From contig NZ_CP051236.1 of NCBI RefSeq assembly GCF_017794765.1, forward strand, positions 3,184,192 to 3,248,191: 64,000 nucleotides of DNA, read 5' to 3'. The position numbers were made by a program, and so were the translations under genes. The notes beneath the pieces were generated by a model. That model ran no database searches and was not told the DNA's origin. It was given only the letters and a program-made list of their open reading frames with translations. Shown here piece after piece: positions 16,471 through 27,922 of this stretch (the stretch's first letter is position 1; each line of letters begins with the position of its first letter). The stretch is from Nitratireductor sp. GTDB lineage: Bacteria > Pseudomonadota > Alphaproteobacteria > Rhizobiales > Rhizobiaceae.

Positions 16471-16536
16471 TTCTTGTTCTTGTCGCCGCTCACATGTGTA
16501 TAAAAAACCATGTGAGAGCAAGCCACTCAAGCGCGA

Positions 16537-18537
<2,001 letters not shown>

Positions 18538-18895
18538 GCTTTGCCTTCTCCAACCGAGCGGGGTTCCATGCCACCCCGTCGCCGCCGCTGCAACGGCTGT
18601 CCGTCGCGGCATTTCGCAACCTGATTCGTGATCTAGCGCTGGCCGCGTTAATGCCGGATTAACCCTGATACTTAGGTGGACTCCCTGTCACGTCCAATTT
18701 CGGTATCTTGTTCTTGCGTGCCACCGATCTTCTGCGGCAGCACGGCTCATTCTCGAATCGATCCTGATTCCTGCATTCCGACGCGACGTCAAGGCGAAGC
18801 ATGGTGATTCGTGTCAAAAAAGCGAATCAAAGAGCGATTCAGGTGCTTTTTCGAACTTTCACCGACCAAAACCCTGCGGCGGTGCGCCTTCGTCG
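18538..18895. other. Intergenic dnaG-rpoD region
   Basis: No credible gene is present. A dyad at 18816-18851 (A-run, GAATC/GATTC arms, then GCTTTTT) could end dnaG transcription on the minus strand. The rest should carry the rpoD promoter and leader, but I cannot pick convincing -35/-10 boxes. Confidence 0.4.
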
Positions 18896-20845
18896 TCAGG
18901 ACCGATTCGCACGCCCCGATAGAATACCGAAGCCTTCGATGAGCGCTTCGGTTGCCTGCAGGTTGCTCAGCTCAGCCTGGATTTCCACCAGATGCCGCGC
19001 GTCCTCTTCATTCCAGTCATTGGCGAGCGCCAGTTCGGCCGCTTTAAGCTCCTTATGTAGAGAGCCTGCGCGCCGGTGCAAGTGGAGCGTCTGCGCAAAG
19101 GCTTCCCGAGCGTCATCCAGAGCAGCGTTTTCAAGCGCTGGCCACATATAGGCGGACTTCACGCGCGTTTCCGCCTGCTGCCAGATCGGAAGAAGCCCAT
19201 CCGCCTCGATCTTGCGCAGAAGGACCTCACGATCGTGCGCCGGATTATGCGCGACTGCATCGAGGATCGCCATGCGCAACCGGCCAAGTTCGGCACTGGC
19301 CAAAAGCATCTGGTCCAGCGCATCGAAATACTCGTCAATCAGGGGTGGATGGTTGACCAGCGAGACAAGAAGCGTCGCTTCACGCAGCGGCATCGTCGGT
19401 GACGAGCTGCGCACCAGCGCAGAACGGGCAAGACTCTCCGAAACAGCCAATCGCCCGGATGCACCGCCGGGACGTCCGCCGAAGCCGCGGTTCCGTCCGC
19501 CAATCCCCCCGCCGATGCCCCCTTCACGGAAACCCCTTCCACCGCCGCGTTGAGCCTGGTTTCCGCCAAAGAACGCGCGCGCGCGTTCCCGCATGTCCTG
19601 ACTGTAATGGCGCTTCAGGTTCTCGTCGCCGATCCGCGCCGTCAGTGCCTGCAGGTTGCGCTCCAGTTCGGCCCTGCGCTCCGGTGTATCGAATACCTTG
19701 CCGGATGTCTCACGCATCCACAGCATGTCGGCAAGCGGCCGCGCTCCGGCAAGAACTGCCGCAAACGCATCAGGTCCCTCCTCGCGGACAAGGTCGTCGG
19801 GATCCTTGCCCTGCGGCAGGAGCGCGAAGCGCAGGCTGCGCCCCGGCTGCACCAGTGGCAGTGCAATATCTGCAGCACGCCAGGCGGCCCGCAAACCCGC
19901 CTCGTCCCCATCGAAACACAGAACCGGCTCTCCCGACATGCGCCAAAGCAGATCCAGCTGGTTCTCGGTGAGGGCGGTGCCCAATGGCGCAACGGCGTTT
20001 TCGAAACCAGCCTGGGCGAGCCCGATCACGTCCATATACCCTTCCACCGCAATCACAGGCTCCCCCTTGACAGCCGAACGGCGCGCGCGGGCAAGATTGT
20101 AAAGGACAGTTCCCTTGTGGAAGAGCTCGGTGTCGGGAGAGTTCAGATATTTCGCGGGCACGTCTTTCGACATGGCGCGCCCCCCAAAGGCGATCACGCG
20201 CCCTCTTGCATCCTCGATCGGAAACATGATCCGGTCACGGAAGCGGTCATAGGAAACCGGTATATCGGGGCCGAACACAACAAGACCACAAGCCTCGATC
20301 TGGTCCTTCGTTACCCCTTTGCCAGCCAGATATTCCTTCAGCGCGTTCCGGCTTGAAGGGGCATAGCCAATGCGAAAAGCCTGTTGAGTGGCGCTGGACA
20401 GCCCCCGTCCGCGCAAATAGGCACGCGCTTCTGCGCCCTGCTGCTCCTGTAGCATGCTTTGAAAGAAACCCGTCGCCATCTCCATGACATCAGACAGGGA
20501 GGCGCGCTCCTGCTCGCGCCGCTCGGCCTGCGGATCGCGCTGCGGCATGGGCACTCCCGCCATGTCGGCCACCCGCTCCACGGCTTCCGGAAAACTGATG
20601 CCATCGAGTTCGGACAGAAACCGGAAGTGATCACCCGAAACCCCGCAGCCGAAACAGTGGTAACGGCCTTTCCTGTCTTCGCAATGAAAACTCGGCGTGT
20701 TCTCTCCGTGAAACGGGCAACATGCCCAGTAGTCGCCGCGCGATGCATTGGTTTTCTTGCGATCAAACGTTACGCGCGTTCCCACCACCTGCGATATGGG
20801 CACGCGGTCACGGAGTTCATCGAGAAAGGAATTCGGAAAGCGCAT
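18896..20845 (-). CDS. dnaG: DNA primase
   Basis: The 649-residue enzyme makes RNA primers at the replication fork. The N-terminal zinc ribbon is visible (CPFHGENTPSFHC to YHCFGCG, residues about 42-66), and the catalytic core contains RFRDRIMFPIEDARGRVIAFGGR. The TOPRIM residues lie in AVEGYMDVIGLAQAG and CFDGDEAGLRAA. A glycine/arginine-rich linker (about 425-470, GGGRGFREGGIGGGIGG) joins the core to the C-terminal DnaB-binding domain. It is upstream of rpoD as in many alphaproteobacteria; rpsU is not adjacent. Confidence 0.97.
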   Translation of the reverse strand: MRFPNSFLDELRDRVPISQVVGTRVTFDRKKTNASRGDYWACCPFHGENTPSFHCEDRKGRYHCFGCGVSGDHFRFLSELDGISFPEAVERVADMAGVPMPQRDPQAERREQERASLSDVMEMATGFFQSMLQEQQGAEARAYLRGRGLSSATQQAFRIGYAPSSRNALKEYLAGKGVTKDQIEACGLVVFGPDIPVSYDRFRDRIMFPIEDARGRVIAFGGRAMSKDVPAKYLNSPDTELFHKGTVLYNLARARRSAVKGEPVIAVEGYMDVIGLAQAGFENAVAPLGTALTENQLDLLWRMSGEPVLCFDGDEAGLRAAWRAADIALPLVQPGRSLRFALLPQGKDPDDLVREEGPDAFAAVLAGARPLADMLWMRETSGKVFDTPERRAELERNLQALTARIGDENLKRHYSQDMRERARAFFGGNQAQRGGGRGFREGGIGGGIGGRNRGFGGRPGGASGRLAVSESLARSALVRSSSPTMPLREATLLVSLVNHPPLIDEYFDALDQMLLASAELGRLRMAILDAVAHNPAHDREVLLRKIEADGLLPIWQQAETRVKSAYMWPALENAALDDAREAFAQTLHLHRRAGSLHKELKAAELALANDWNEEDARHLVEIQAELSNLQATEALIEGFGILSGRANRS

Positions 20846-21064
20846 TTTTATCCTGCCTACCGGATCATATAAGCATGATCGTCGGCTACTGCGACTCCTG
20901 AAGAAGCTTCTTCACGGTATTCACAGCCGGAAAAGATACGGCATGGAACAGTTCGCGCATACAACTTAACCGATTGTTCAAGCGCAGATGTTAAACCCCG
21001 GAGGTCGATTGGATACAGACCGGCGAACACGGCCGGGAACACAAGCATCAGGGTGGCGGTACAC

Positions 21065-23446
21065 GTGCTTACGGTTTACAACTGCATTGTCAATGAACAC
21101 GATCCCCGGCTGGTTGTACTGGCTGGCGTTCTGGGAGCAATCGCCTCATTTGCTGCGGTGACGCTTTTGCGGCATCTGCGCAAATCGACGGGCCAAACGC
21201 GCCTGTTATGGACAACCGTAGCCGCCATCTGCTTCGGCTTCGGCGTGTGGGCCACTCACTTCGTCGCCATGTTGGCGTTTTCCCCCGGCATGTCGACCGC
21301 CTATGATGTCCCACTCACCGCCCTATCGCTGATACTTGCAGTCCTCTGTAGTGGTCTGGGCATGTTCGTTGCCACGGCCCGCCCGACCCTGGACCATCAT
21401 CTCGTTGGCGGTTCGATCATCGGAGGGGGTATTGCGGTGATGCACTTCACCGGCATGATCGCATTCGAGGTTGAAGGCCGGCTTGAGTGGAACATGATGC
21501 TGGTCGCCGCCTCCGTGATCGCCGGTGTCGTTCTTGGTGCCCTCGCCATTCAGATCGCTCTGGCGCGCACCTCGCAGATACGAAACCTTTCTGCAAGCCT
21601 GACACTGACCCTCGCAATCTGCACCATGCATTTCACGGCCATGGGCGCCGCCTCGATCATTCCCGATCCCGCAATCACCATATCCCAGTTCTCTGTTCCT
21701 TCCACGATCCTTGCGGCCGCCGTTTCTCTCGCAGCGGTCATGATCTTTGCGCTGACGGCCTTGGCCCTTTGGGTCGACATTCGAGACAAGCGCCGCGCCG
21801 TGGCAGAAGAGCGCCGCATGCGTGGCCTCGCCAACGCCGCCTTTGAAGGCCTTCTGGTCTGCGATGACACGGTTATCGTCACGGCCAATCAGAGCCTCGC
21901 CAGATTGTGCGGGCGGGGCATCGAGGAACTGGTGGGAATGGATTTCACGGATCTGTTCGGCACCATCCAGCTCGATGGCGCCAATGCCGAGGAACCTGTC
22001 TGGGAGACCACGCTCGAGCACGCCAATGGAACGAGCAGGCCGGTTGAGCTCCTTTCCCGAACCATTGACTACAGCGGAAAGCCGCACACCGTCATAGCGG
22101 TACGCGACCTGTTCGAACGCAAAAAGGCAGAGGCCGATATCCGTCGCCTGGCCATGAATGACACGTTGACCAATCTGCCCAACAGGCGAAGCTTCACGGC
22201 CCAGCTTGAAAATGAAATGGCAACACTTGCCGAAGGAAAGTCGATAGCGTTGCTGTGCCTTGATCTTGACCGTTTCAAAGAGGTCAACGATCTGTTCGGC
22301 CATGCCGCAGGCGACGCGATGCTGCGCAAGGTCGCGGATAACGCCGGCAGCGTATTGAGCGAGGGTCAGATGCTGGCGCGTCTTGGCGGTGATGAATTTG
22401 CGATCATCGCCCCTGGTATTTCGGATCACAAGGAGGCTGCAACACTCGCCGAGCGGATACTTGAAGCCTTCCGGGCGGAGAACGCGCGGGCAAGCAGCGA
22501 CGGCCTTATGTCAACGAGCATCGGCATCGCCATTTATCCACGCGATGCGCAGGATCAGGAGATGCTCATCAACCATGCCGACACGGCGCTTTACCGCGCC
22601 AAGTCCGAAGGGCGCGACACTTACCGGTTCTATGAACACGCCATGGGTATCGAGGCCCGTTCCCGCAGGATAATGGAGCACGAGCTGCGCCATGCGGTAA
22701 CCCGCAACGAATTCCACCTCGTGTATCAGCCCCAGAAGAAACTCGATACCGGTGAACTGATCGGCTACGAAGCGCTTCTGCGCTGGCAGCATCCTGAACG
22801 GGGAAATGTATCGCCCGGCATTTTTATCCCTGTTGCTGAAGAGAGCGGCGCCATTGTCCCTATCGGCGAATGGGTTCTCAAGACAGCCTGTCAGGCAGCC
22901 GTCAGCTGGAAAAGTAACCTGATGGTCGCGGTGAATGTTTCGGCGATCCAGCTTCACAGCGTGAACTTCGCGCAAACGGTCCACCGCATCCTGCTTGAGA
23001 CCGGACTGTCACCGCATCGTCTCGAAATCGAGATCACCGAAACCGCGCTGGTCCGTGATATGCATCGGGCGCTTACCACGCTGCGTCAGTTAAAAACCCT
23101 TGGAATCCGCGTGGCGATGGACGACTTCGGAACAGGCTATTCGTCGCTCTCCAATTTACGCGCCTTCCCCTTCGACAAGATCAAGATCGATGGGAGTTTC
23201 ATTCGGCAGGTGGATACAAACGAACAGGCCGCCACCATCGTTCGCGCAGTGCTGGGCATCGGCCGTGGTCTCGGCCTCCCGGTCCTGGCCGAAGGCGTCG
23301 AAACATCCGGCGAGTTGAGCTTCCTTGCGAAGGAACTGTGCCAGATCGGCCAGGGCTATTACCTGGGACGTCCCAGCCCGCTTGACGAGTTGCGCGAAGA
23401 CGGCCTCAGCGCGAACGAAGAAAGCGCGGATGCCAACGCGGCGTAA
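21065..23446 (+). CDS. MHYT sensor with PAS, GGDEF and EAL domains
   Basis: This is a 793-residue membrane regulator of cyclic di-GMP. The N-terminal MHYT domain has seven membrane spans with the motif triad THFVAM, MHFTGM and MHFTAM, proposed to bind copper and sense O2, CO or NO. A PAS-like segment (about 265-350) links to GGDEF, intact in RLGGDEFAI, and to EAL, intact in YEALLRWQHP, EIEITETAL, MDDFGTG, KIKIDGSF and AEGVET. It may therefore make or break cyclic di-GMP. The GTG at 21065 (VLTVYNCI) matches the family start; GTG at 21053 is in frame upstream. A copper ATPase gene follows convergently. Confidence 0.93.
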   Translation: MLTVYNCIVNEHDPRLVVLAGVLGAIASFAAVTLLRHLRKSTGQTRLLWTTVAAICFGFGVWATHFVAMLAFSPGMSTAYDVPLTALSLILAVLCSGLGMFVATARPTLDHHLVGGSIIGGGIAVMHFTGMIAFEVEGRLEWNMMLVAASVIAGVVLGALAIQIALARTSQIRNLSASLTLTLAICTMHFTAMGAASIIPDPAITISQFSVPSTILAAAVSLAAVMIFALTALALWVDIRDKRRAVAEERRMRGLANAAFEGLLVCDDTVIVTANQSLARLCGRGIEELVGMDFTDLFGTIQLDGANAEEPVWETTLEHANGTSRPVELLSRTIDYSGKPHTVIAVRDLFERKKAEADIRRLAMNDTLTNLPNRRSFTAQLENEMATLAEGKSIALLCLDLDRFKEVNDLFGHAAGDAMLRKVADNAGSVLSEGQMLARLGGDEFAIIAPGISDHKEAATLAERILEAFRAENARASSDGLMSTSIGIAIYPRDAQDQEMLINHADTALYRAKSEGRDTYRFYEHAMGIEARSRRIMEHELRHAVTRNEFHLVYQPQKKLDTGELIGYEALLRWQHPERGNVSPGIFIPVAEESGAIVPIGEWVLKTACQAAVSWKSNLMVAVNVSAIQLHSVNFAQTVHRILLETGLSPHRLEIEITETALVRDMHRALTTLRQLKTLGIRVAMDDFGTGYSSLSNLRAFPFDKIKIDGSFIRQVDTNEQAATIVRAVLGIGRGLGLPVLAEGVETSGELSFLAKELCQIGQGYYLGRPSPLDELREDGLSANEESADANAA

Positions 23447-23469
23447 ATGCATCGGAACTGCGGCAGGTG

Positions 23470-25677
23470 CTACCCCAGCTTGACGCTGCGCAGCCGCAAT
23501 GCATTGGCTATGACCGAGACCGAAGACAGGCTCATTGCGGCTGCGGCGATCATCGGTGACAGCAAGGTCCCGAATACGGGATAAAGGATGCCAGCCGCGA
23601 CCGGAACGCCAAGCGCATTATAAGCAAACGCGAAGAAGAGGTTCTCCTTGATGTTGCGGATCGTCGCCTGCGCAAGCGCGCGGGCGCGAACGATCCCGTT
23701 CAGATCACCCTTCACCAGGGTTATCCCGGCACTTTCTACCGCCACATCAGCGCCCGTTCCCATGGCAACGCCGACATCGGCAGCAGCAAGTGCGGGCGCG
23801 TCATTCACCCCGTCACCTGCCATCGCAACGCGCGCACCTTTTGCACGCAATTCCTCAATCAGCTTCTGTTTGTCCTCCGGCAGCATGTCGGCTCGCACTT
23901 CATCGATGCCCAGCCGCTCGGCCACCGCCCGTGCAGTTCGTTCGTTGTCACCCGTCGCCATAATGATGTTCAATCCAAGCTCGTGAAGGCTACGGATGGC
24001 ATTGGAGGTCGTCTCCTTGACCGGGTCGGCCACCGCGACCAGACCCGCGGCCTCGCCATCCACGGATACGAACATCGCCGTCTTGCCTTCAGCACGGAAC
24101 GTATCAGCGCGTTCGGTCAGATGCTCGACTGCGACCCCGGCCCCTTCCATCATCGCCCTGTTTCCGAGCACCACTTGGCGGCCATTGACCTCGCCGACAA
24201 CACCCTTACCGGTTACCGCATCGAAATTGCCGACCTTTTCGAGCTCAATGCCACGATCGTCGGCCCCGGCGACTATCGCTTCAGCCAAAGGGTGTTCGGA
24301 GCCTCTCTCAAGGCTGGCGGCGAGCATCAGAAGCTGCTTCTCCTCCCACGTTCCAACTGTGACAACATCCGTCAATCCGGGACGTCCTTCAGTCAACGTC
24401 CCCGTTTTGTCGACGATGAGCGTGTCCACGCCGGCGAAACGTTCGAGCGCCTCGGCGTCCTTGATCAGGACGCCGCTCTGCGCACCCCGTCCCGTTGCCG
24501 TCATGATCGACATCGGGGTTGCCAGTCCAAGCGCACAGGGGCAGGCGATGATGAGCACCGAAACCGAAGAGACGATAGCGAACACCATCGAAGGCTCTGG
24601 TCCGAACAGGGCCCAGACGATGAAAGCCAATATCGCCACCAAGACCACGGTTGGCACGAAATAGAAAGAAACGCGATCGGCAAGGCCCTGGATCGGCGCG
24701 CGCGAGCGTTGCGCCTTCGCCACCATGTCAACGATCTGCGAAAGTACGGTCTCAGAGCCGACGCGCTCCGCCCGCACGACCAGTGTACCGTTCTTGTTGA
24801 GGGTGCCACCGGTCACCGGATCACCTTCCGCCTTTTCCACCGGAACCGGCTCGCCCGTGATCATCGATTCATCGATCGACGACCTTCCCTCTTCGACCGT
24901 TGCATCTACCGGCACACTGTCACCGGGGCGGACCCGCAGCCGATCCCCGACACGAACCTCTTCAAGCGCTATATCGGCTTCCGAGCCGTCGTCCTTGATA
25001 CGCCGTGCCGTTTTCGGAGCAAGATCGAGCAACGCGCGGATGGCTGAACCAGTTCGCTCCCGAGCCCGCAGTTCCAGCACCTGACCAAGGAAAACCAATG
25101 CAACGATGACCGCCGAAGCCTCGAAATAAACCGGCACGGCTCCCCCCTCGCCCCGAAACTGGGCTGGGAATAGACCCGGCGCGAGCGTGGCCACCACGCT
25201 GTAGGCATAGGCGGCACCGACACCGATGGAGATCAAGGTCCACATATTCGGGCTGCGATTGAGGAAGGATTCGTAACCGCGGCGAAAGAACGGAAGCGCC
25301 GCCCAGAGAACAACCGGCGTGGCCAGCGCGAACTCGAGCCAGACAGACGCCCGCTCTCCGATCCAGTGTCGAAACGGCAATCCGACCATCGGCCCCATTG
25401 CGATAAGCAAAAGCGGGACGGCCAAAAACGCGCTTACCTGAAAACGGCGCGTAAAATCCACAAGCTCGGGATTGGGACCTTCTTCCTCCGGTACCCCCAC
25501 GGGTTCAAGGGCCATACCACAGATCGGGCAGGATCCAGGTTTGTCACGCACAATCTGCGGGTGCATGGGACAGGTATATCTGGCTCCCGACTCCGAGGCT
25601 TTCTCATTATCTGCGGCCTGCCTGCGCCCGCTGCAATGCGCCCCATGGACGTGATGATGTTTCTGTTCGTCAGCCAT
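23470..25677 (-). CDS. Copper-translocating P-type ATPase (P1B-1)
   Basis: The 735-residue membrane pump has a His-rich start (HHHVHGAHC) and a heavy-metal-binding YHS-like domain ([18 protein letters not shown]) instead of the usual HMA domain. The transmembrane metal site [13 protein letters not shown] lies near residue 379, the phosphorylation site DKTGTLTEG near 424, and [18 protein letters not shown] follows. The last membrane helix has [16 protein letters not shown], typical of Cu(I) exporters. The start at 25677 (MADEQKHHH) excludes 20 unrelated upstream residues. No copper chaperone or CueR-type regulator is adjacent. Confidence 0.93.
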   Translation of the reverse strand: MADEQKHHHVHGAHCSGRRQAADNEKASESGARYTCPMHPQIVRDKPGSCPICGMALEPVGVPEEEGPNPELVDFTRRFQVSAFLAVPLLLIAMGPMVGLPFRHWIGERASVWLEFALATPVVLWAALPFFRRGYESFLNRSPNMWTLISIGVGAAYAYSVVATLAPGLFPAQFRGEGGAVPVYFEASAVIVALVFLGQVLELRARERTGSAIRALLDLAPKTARRIKDDGSEADIALEEVRVGDRLRVRPGDSVPVDATVEEGRSSIDESMITGEPVPVEKAEGDPVTGGTLNKNGTLVVRAERVGSETVLSQIVDMVAKAQRSRAPIQGLADRVSFYFVPTVVLVAILAFIVWALFGPEPSMVFAIVSSVSVLIIACPCALGLATPMSIMTATGRGAQSGVLIKDAEALERFAGVDTLIVDKTGTLTEGRPGLTDVVTVGTWEEKQLLMLAASLERGSEHPLAEAIVAGADDRGIELEKVGNFDAVTGKGVVGEVNGRQVVLGNRAMMEGAGVAVEHLTERADTFRAEGKTAMFVSVDGEAAGLVAVADPVKETTSNAIRSLHELGLNIIMATGDNERTARAVAERLGIDEVRADMLPEDKQKLIEELRAKGARVAMAGDGVNDAPALAAADVGVAMGTGADVAVESAGITLVKGDLNGIVRARALAQATIRNIKENLFFAFAYNALGVPVAAGILYPVFGTLLSPMIAAAAMSLSSVSVIANALRLRSVKLG

Positions 25678-25764
25678 TCGAGAACTCCTGAAACCATCTG
25701 TGCTCTGTGGTAGCCCTTCCAGCAACTGGAAGGTCAAGCACGGCCCTTCGTTCCCTCTCCAACG

Positions 25765-25791
25765 AAAAAATGGCGGCTCGGTTGAGCCGCC
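25765..25791 (-). terminator. Rho-independent terminator after the GatB/YqeY gene
   Basis: On the minus strand GGCGGCTC-aacc-GAGCCGCC (25791-25772) is followed by ATTTTTTCG, 34 nt after the GatB/YqeY stop. Confidence 0.9.
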
Positions 25792-25825
25792 TGCAAGTTT
25801 TTCTTAGAAAGAGCAGCCTACGCGG

Positions 25826-26278
25826 TCAGCGCAGCATGCCTTTGACAATGCCGCTGGCCTTGCCGAAATCCATGCGTCCCGGGAATTTTTCCTTGAGTAC
25901 ATTCATGCATCGGCCCATGTCCCGAAGCCCGTCTGCACCGACTTCATGAACCACTTGCGCGCAGGCCTGCTTCAGATCGTCTTCACCAAGCTGTTTGGGA
26001 AGGAACTCGGCAATAACTGCGATTTCCTCGCGCTCCTGCTCGGCAAGCTCCAGCCGGTTGCCCTCTTCAAAGGCTTTCGCGGATTCCTGCCGCTGCTTTG
26101 CCATCTTGGACAGAATCTGCAGAATTTCCTCATCGCTAACCGGGTCCTTGCCGGCTCCACGATTGGCAATATCGCGATCCTTGATCGCAGTCTGAACCAG
26201 ACGCAGCGTTGAAATGCGGCGTTTGTCTTTCTGTTTGACGGCGTCGTTCAACGCCTTGGCGAGTTTCTCGCGCATCAT
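25826..26278 (-). CDS. GatB/YqeY domain-containing protein
   Basis: The 150-residue YqeY-type protein corresponds to the tail domain of the GatB amidotransferase subunit. Landmarks are LNDAVKQKDKRRISTLRLV, QRQESAKAFEEGNR, FLPKQLGEDDL and GRMDFGKASGIVKGML. The domain may bind tRNA, but free-standing YqeY has no proven role. It is divergent from carA across a 391-nt gap, an arrangement common in Hyphomicrobiales. Two consecutive ATG codons (26278, 26275) start the frame. Confidence 0.93.
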   Translation of the reverse strand: MMREKLAKALNDAVKQKDKRRISTLRLVQTAIKDRDIANRGAGKDPVSDEEILQILSKMAKQRQESAKAFEEGNRLELAEQEREEIAVIAEFLPKQLGEDDLKQACAQVVHEVGADGLRDMGRCMNVLKEKFPGRMDFGKASGIVKGMLR

Positions 26279-26669
26279 AACACCTGTCTCCCGTCGCTGA
26301 GGACGAACATAGCTCCGGCCAAGTCACGAAGCAAGCGACAACGCCCCAATAAACCATTGGAAACATTGACATAAATAATTAGTTGCGAGCGATTGACCGA
26401 TTTGCAGCCTTTGCCTATTGTCCGCGCCCTGCATGGACAATTTCCTTTTCGGCCTGAATCCGTCAGCTTTTGGCTTTCGCGCGGATCCAATTCGCTGGGG
26501 CATATGGCCCATGTGCGGCTGTCTTTCAAGTCCCCCATGCTCATCCCCCCTTGCGTTCGACGGCAAAAAGTGAGAACCGGTCAGCTCGCAGATCATGTTA
26601 AGGAAACCTGAAGCGCGCGCAGGCCTCTGCCCGCGATGGTATTCAGGCACACGAATGATGGAGACCCCA
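26279..26669. other. Divergent intergenic region between GatB/YqeY and carA
   Basis: No gene is supported. The centre is AT-richer than its surroundings (cattgacataaataatta at 26363-26380) and should contain both promoters. TTGACC at 26394 with a loose -10 about 16 nt later could serve carA. No riboswitch, leader peptide or clear attenuator was recognised. Confidence 0.35.
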
Positions 26670-27869
26670 ATGGCGACCAAAACCGCCCCCTGGAGCACGA
26701 GCCGGCCGACAGCCCTGATCGTGTTGGCCGACGGCACTGTGATCGAGGGAAAGGGCGTGGGAGCCGGCGGAGAGGCGATCGGCGAACTCTGCTTCAACAC
26801 GGCGCTAACGGGCTATCAGGAAGTCCTTACGGACCCTTCTTATGCAGGCCAGATCGTCACCTTCACCTTCCCGCATATCGGCAATGTCGGGGCCAATGAT
26901 GAAGACATTGAAGATCTTCATCCTGCCGCCCGCGCCGGCGCGGTCGGTGCCGTTTTCCGCGCTGATATCACCAACCCGTCAAATTATCGTGCGAGCGGCC
27001 ACCTGGATGGATGGCTGAAGCGTCGCGGTATCGTTGCTATCAGCGGTGTTGACACACGTGCTTTGACAGCACTCCTGCGCGAAAAGGGGGCAGCGAATGC
27101 CGTCATAGCGCACGACTCCGAGGGAAATTTTGACATCGATGCCCTGAAGGCGAAGGCGCGTAACTGGAGCGGGCTTGTCGGGCTTGATCTGGCAAAAGAG
27201 GTCTCGTCGGGCCAATCGCAGGCATGGACGGAGACACCCTGGGTCTGGGATGAGGGTTTTCGCACTCAGGGAGCGCCGACCCATCACATTGTGGCGGTCG
27301 ATTATGGTGCGAAGCGTAACATTCTACGCCTTCTTGCCGGCCTCGGAGCCAAAGTCACCGTGGTTCCAGCAAAGACAAGCGCAGCAGACGTTCTCGCCCT
27401 GCAGCCCGATGGCGTGTTTCTCTCCAATGGTCCGGGGGATCCGGCAGCCACCGCCGAATACGCCGTGCCGATGATCCAGGAGCTGCTGAACACCGAAATA
27501 CCGCTTTTCGGTATCTGCCTCGGTCATCAGATGCTCGCACTCGCGCTTGGGGCGAAAACCGTCAAAATGCATCAGGGCCATCACGGGGCGAACCATCCGG
27601 TCAAGGATTTCACCACCGGCAAGGTCGAAATCGTCTCCATGAACCACGGTTTCGCGGTGGATGGCGACACTTTGCCGGAAGGCGTCGAGGAAACGCATGT
27701 TTCCCTCTTCGACGGAAGCAATTGCGGCCTGACAGTCGTCGGCAAGCCTGTCTTCTCGGTCCAGCATCATCCGGAGGCTTCACCCGGACCGCAGGATTCC
27801 CACTACCTCTTCCGTCGCTTCGCCAATCTCATTCGTGAGCGGCGTGGCGAACCAGCGCTCGCTGAGTAA
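26670..27869 (+). CDS. carA: Carbamoyl-phosphate synthase small (glutaminase) subunit
   Basis: The 399-residue subunit hydrolyses glutamine and passes ammonia to CarB for arginine and pyrimidine synthesis. The N-terminal domain has LADGTVIEGKGVG and FNTALTGYQEVLTDPSY. The class I amidotransferase domain has the catalytic Cys in PLFGICLGHQMLALALG and the His/Glu pair in VFSVQHHPEASPGP. The start at 26670 has GGAG 6 nt upstream; ATG codons at 26655 and 26658 are alternatives. Its partner carB is 3.6 kb downstream, separated by three opposite-strand genes. Confidence 0.96.
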   Translation: MATKTAPWSTSRPTALIVLADGTVIEGKGVGAGGEAIGELCFNTALTGYQEVLTDPSYAGQIVTFTFPHIGNVGANDEDIEDLHPAARAGAVGAVFRADITNPSNYRASGHLDGWLKRRGIVAISGVDTRALTALLREKGAANAVIAHDSEGNFDIDALKAKARNWSGLVGLDLAKEVSSGQSQAWTETPWVWDEGFRTQGAPTHHIVAVDYGAKRNILRLLAGLGAKVTVVPAKTSAADVLALQPDGVFLSNGPGDPAATAEYAVPMIQELLNTEIPLFGICLGHQMLALALGAKTVKMHQGHHGANHPVKDFTTGKVEIVSMNHGFAVDGDTLPEGVEETHVSLFDGSNCGLTVVGKPVFSVQHHPEASPGPQDSHYLFRRFANLIRERRGEPALAE

Positions 27870-27871
27870 GC

Positions 27872-27904
27872 AAAAAGGGCGGCTCCGAGGCCGCCCTTTC
27901 TTGT
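27872..27904. terminator. Bidirectional terminator between carA and the vWA gene
   Basis: AAAGGGCGGC (27874-27883) pairs with GCCGCCCTTT (27890-27899). A T-run is present on the minus strand (TTTTT) and a shorter one on the plus strand (CTTTCTTGTT), between convergent genes. Confidence 0.88.
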
Positions 27905-27922
27905 TCCAGAAATCCGCTTCGG

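Noticed and set aside
15484-16503. 339-residue open frame on the plus strand
   Set aside because: Antisense to yjbQ-type and map genes; it also runs across the rpoD terminator.
21323-22429. 368-residue open frame on the minus strand
   Set aside because: Antisense to the MHYT-GGDEF-EAL gene, whose motifs are intact.
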